A stretch of 6,639 nt of DNA from contig DAIDJT010000144.1 in assembly GCA_027451265.1 (NCBI GenBank), positions 1 to 6,639 on the forward strand, in the 5' to 3' direction. Positions 5,842-6,639 of the stretch are shown here, piece after piece; within the stretch, counting starts at the first letter, position 1, and each line of letters begins with the position of its first letter. The notes beneath the pieces were generated by a model. That model saw only the letters and a list, made by a program, of their open reading frames with translations, searched no databases and was not told the origin of the DNA. Position numbers and translations under genes: made by a program. This DNA is from Bacteroidales bacterium (lineage in GTDB: Bacteria; Bacteroidota; Bacteroidia; Bacteroidales; VadinHA17).

Positions 5842-6639
5842 ATGAAAGTGATTTCTGAACATTTAAGAAGAGTCTGGCTGGTAGCCGGCCTGATGATTGC
5901 AGGACTGACCTGCGTTTACGGGCAGATACCTGTCAAAGGACGAGTTATGTCATCTGACGAAGGACTGGGCATGCCTATGGTCAACATTGTGATCAGGGGT
6001 TCCGGTGCCGGCACTGTCACCGATTCGGAAGGCAACTACAGCATTTCCGTAAACGATGGTGCTGCTGTTCTGGTATTCAGTTATATCGGTTACAACACAC
6101 AGGAAGTGACTGTTGGCAACCAGACCATTATCAATGTAACAATGGTTCCGGCCGTCACTTCGCTGGGAAACGTTGTGGTGATGGGTTACAGCACCAAGAT
6201 GAGAAACGAGATCACCAGTGCGGTGACAACCGTGACCTCTGAGAAACTTCTGGACGTAACAGCCAGTGATATCGGATCGATGCTCCAGGGAAAGGTGGCC
6301 GGAATACAGGTCATCCAGGGCTCAGGCACCCCGGGAGCTGCGCCTGACGTCCGGATCAGGGGCGTTTCTTCATTCAATGCGCCGCAGGGCCCGCTTTATG
6401 TTGTCGACGGCATCATCGGAGGCAATTTCGATCCGAATGACGTGGAAAGCATCACTGTGATGAAAGATGCCGGCGCCACCGCCCTTTATGGTTCGCAGGC
6501 AAACGGCGGGGTAATAGTAGTCACAACCAAAAAATCAAGGTCACAGCAACCCCAGTTTGAGCTCAAGGCCGTGACAGGCATGCGCGTTGCTGACCATGGC
6601 CATGTAAGGATGATGGACAGCCAGACACTGTACAACTAT
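5842..6639 (+). CDS. SusC/RagA-family TonB-dependent outer-membrane receptor, N-terminal fragment
   Basis: Open from the ATG at 5842 to the right edge: 266 codons of a protein that usually has about 1000 residues. A signal peptide (Arg9-Arg10, hydrophobic 11-23, likely cut before Gln28) leads to a carboxypeptidase-D-like β-sandwich (about 29-102, VKGRV, GTVTDSEGNYSISV, FSYIGYNTQEV). Next come the linker SLGNVVVMGYS (107-117) and the plug domain with LQGKVAGIQV, DVRIRGVSSFN, and the SusC signature of residues 184-230 (PLYVVDG, DPNDVESITVMKDAGA, ALYGSQANGGV, VTTK). SusC proteins import oligosaccharides or peptides across the outer membrane with a SusD lipoprotein lid and TonB energy. The partner SusD gene would be expected just beyond the window. 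There is no STN domain before the carboxypeptidase-like domain and no anti-sigma gene upstream, so control by the usual sigma/anti-sigma trans-envelope relay is unlikely. No Shine-Dalgarno is visible, as is common in this phylum. Substrate unknown. Confidence 0.95.
   Translation, partial: MKVISEHLRRVWLVAGLMIAGLTCVYGQIPVKGRVMSSDEGLGMPMVNIVIRGSGAGTVTDSEGNYSISVNDGAAVLVFSYIGYNTQEVTVGNQTIINVTMVPAVTSLGNVVVMGYSTKMRNEITSAVTTVTSEKLLDVTASDIGSMLQGKVAGIQVIQGSGTPGAAPDVRIRGVSSFNAPQGPLYVVDGIIGGNFDPNDVESITVMKDAGATALYGSQANGGVIVVTTKKSRSQQPQFELKAVTGMRVADHGHVRMMDSQTLYNY

Overview
The window looks like chromosomal DNA from a member of the Bacteroidota, probably Bacteroidales or a relative. The markers are a SusC/RagA-type TonB-dependent receptor, a secreted protein ending in a type IX secretion (T9SS) type A sorting domain, TAnnTTTG promoter-like boxes in the spacers, and mostly weak or absent Shine-Dalgarno sequences. 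Coding DNA is roughly half G+C by eye, and the spacer before the SusC gene is strongly A+T-rich. The species cannot be named from the sequence alone.

Layout. Positions 1-303 (minus strand) hold the first 101 codons of a radical SAM enzyme of the anaerobic sulfatase-maturase type, cut by the left edge. Positions 384-1697 and 1705-2631 (minus) are thrC (threonine synthase) and thrB (homoserine kinase), 7 bases apart. They form the last two steps of threonine biosynthesis and are transcribed thrB then thrC, possibly continuing into the radical SAM gene. A 100-base divergent spacer follows. Positions 2732-4759 (plus) encode an exported multidomain protein: signal peptide, CotH kinase-like domain, lamin-tail domain and T9SS sorting domain. 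Convergent with it, after only 25 bases, is a 10-helix EamA/DMT-family transporter (4785-5648, minus). A 193-base AT-rich divergent spacer follows, then the 5' part (266 codons) of a SusC-like outer-membrane receptor that runs off the right edge.

How the genes relate. Only thrB and thrC clearly work together; no thrA (aspartokinase/homoserine dehydrogenase) lies next to them. The radical SAM enzyme, the CotH/LTD protein and the SusC receptor fit an envelope-focused, polymer-degrading lifestyle, but no sulfatase, glycosidase or SusD gene is inside the window to confirm a polysaccharide utilisation locus. I see no RNA gene, CRISPR array, insertion sequence or phage gene. I found no convincing new biological system. 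The points most worth a second look are the edge-truncated radical SAM gene, the surface CotH/LTD protein, and a 16-base promoter-proximal motif shared by two spacers.
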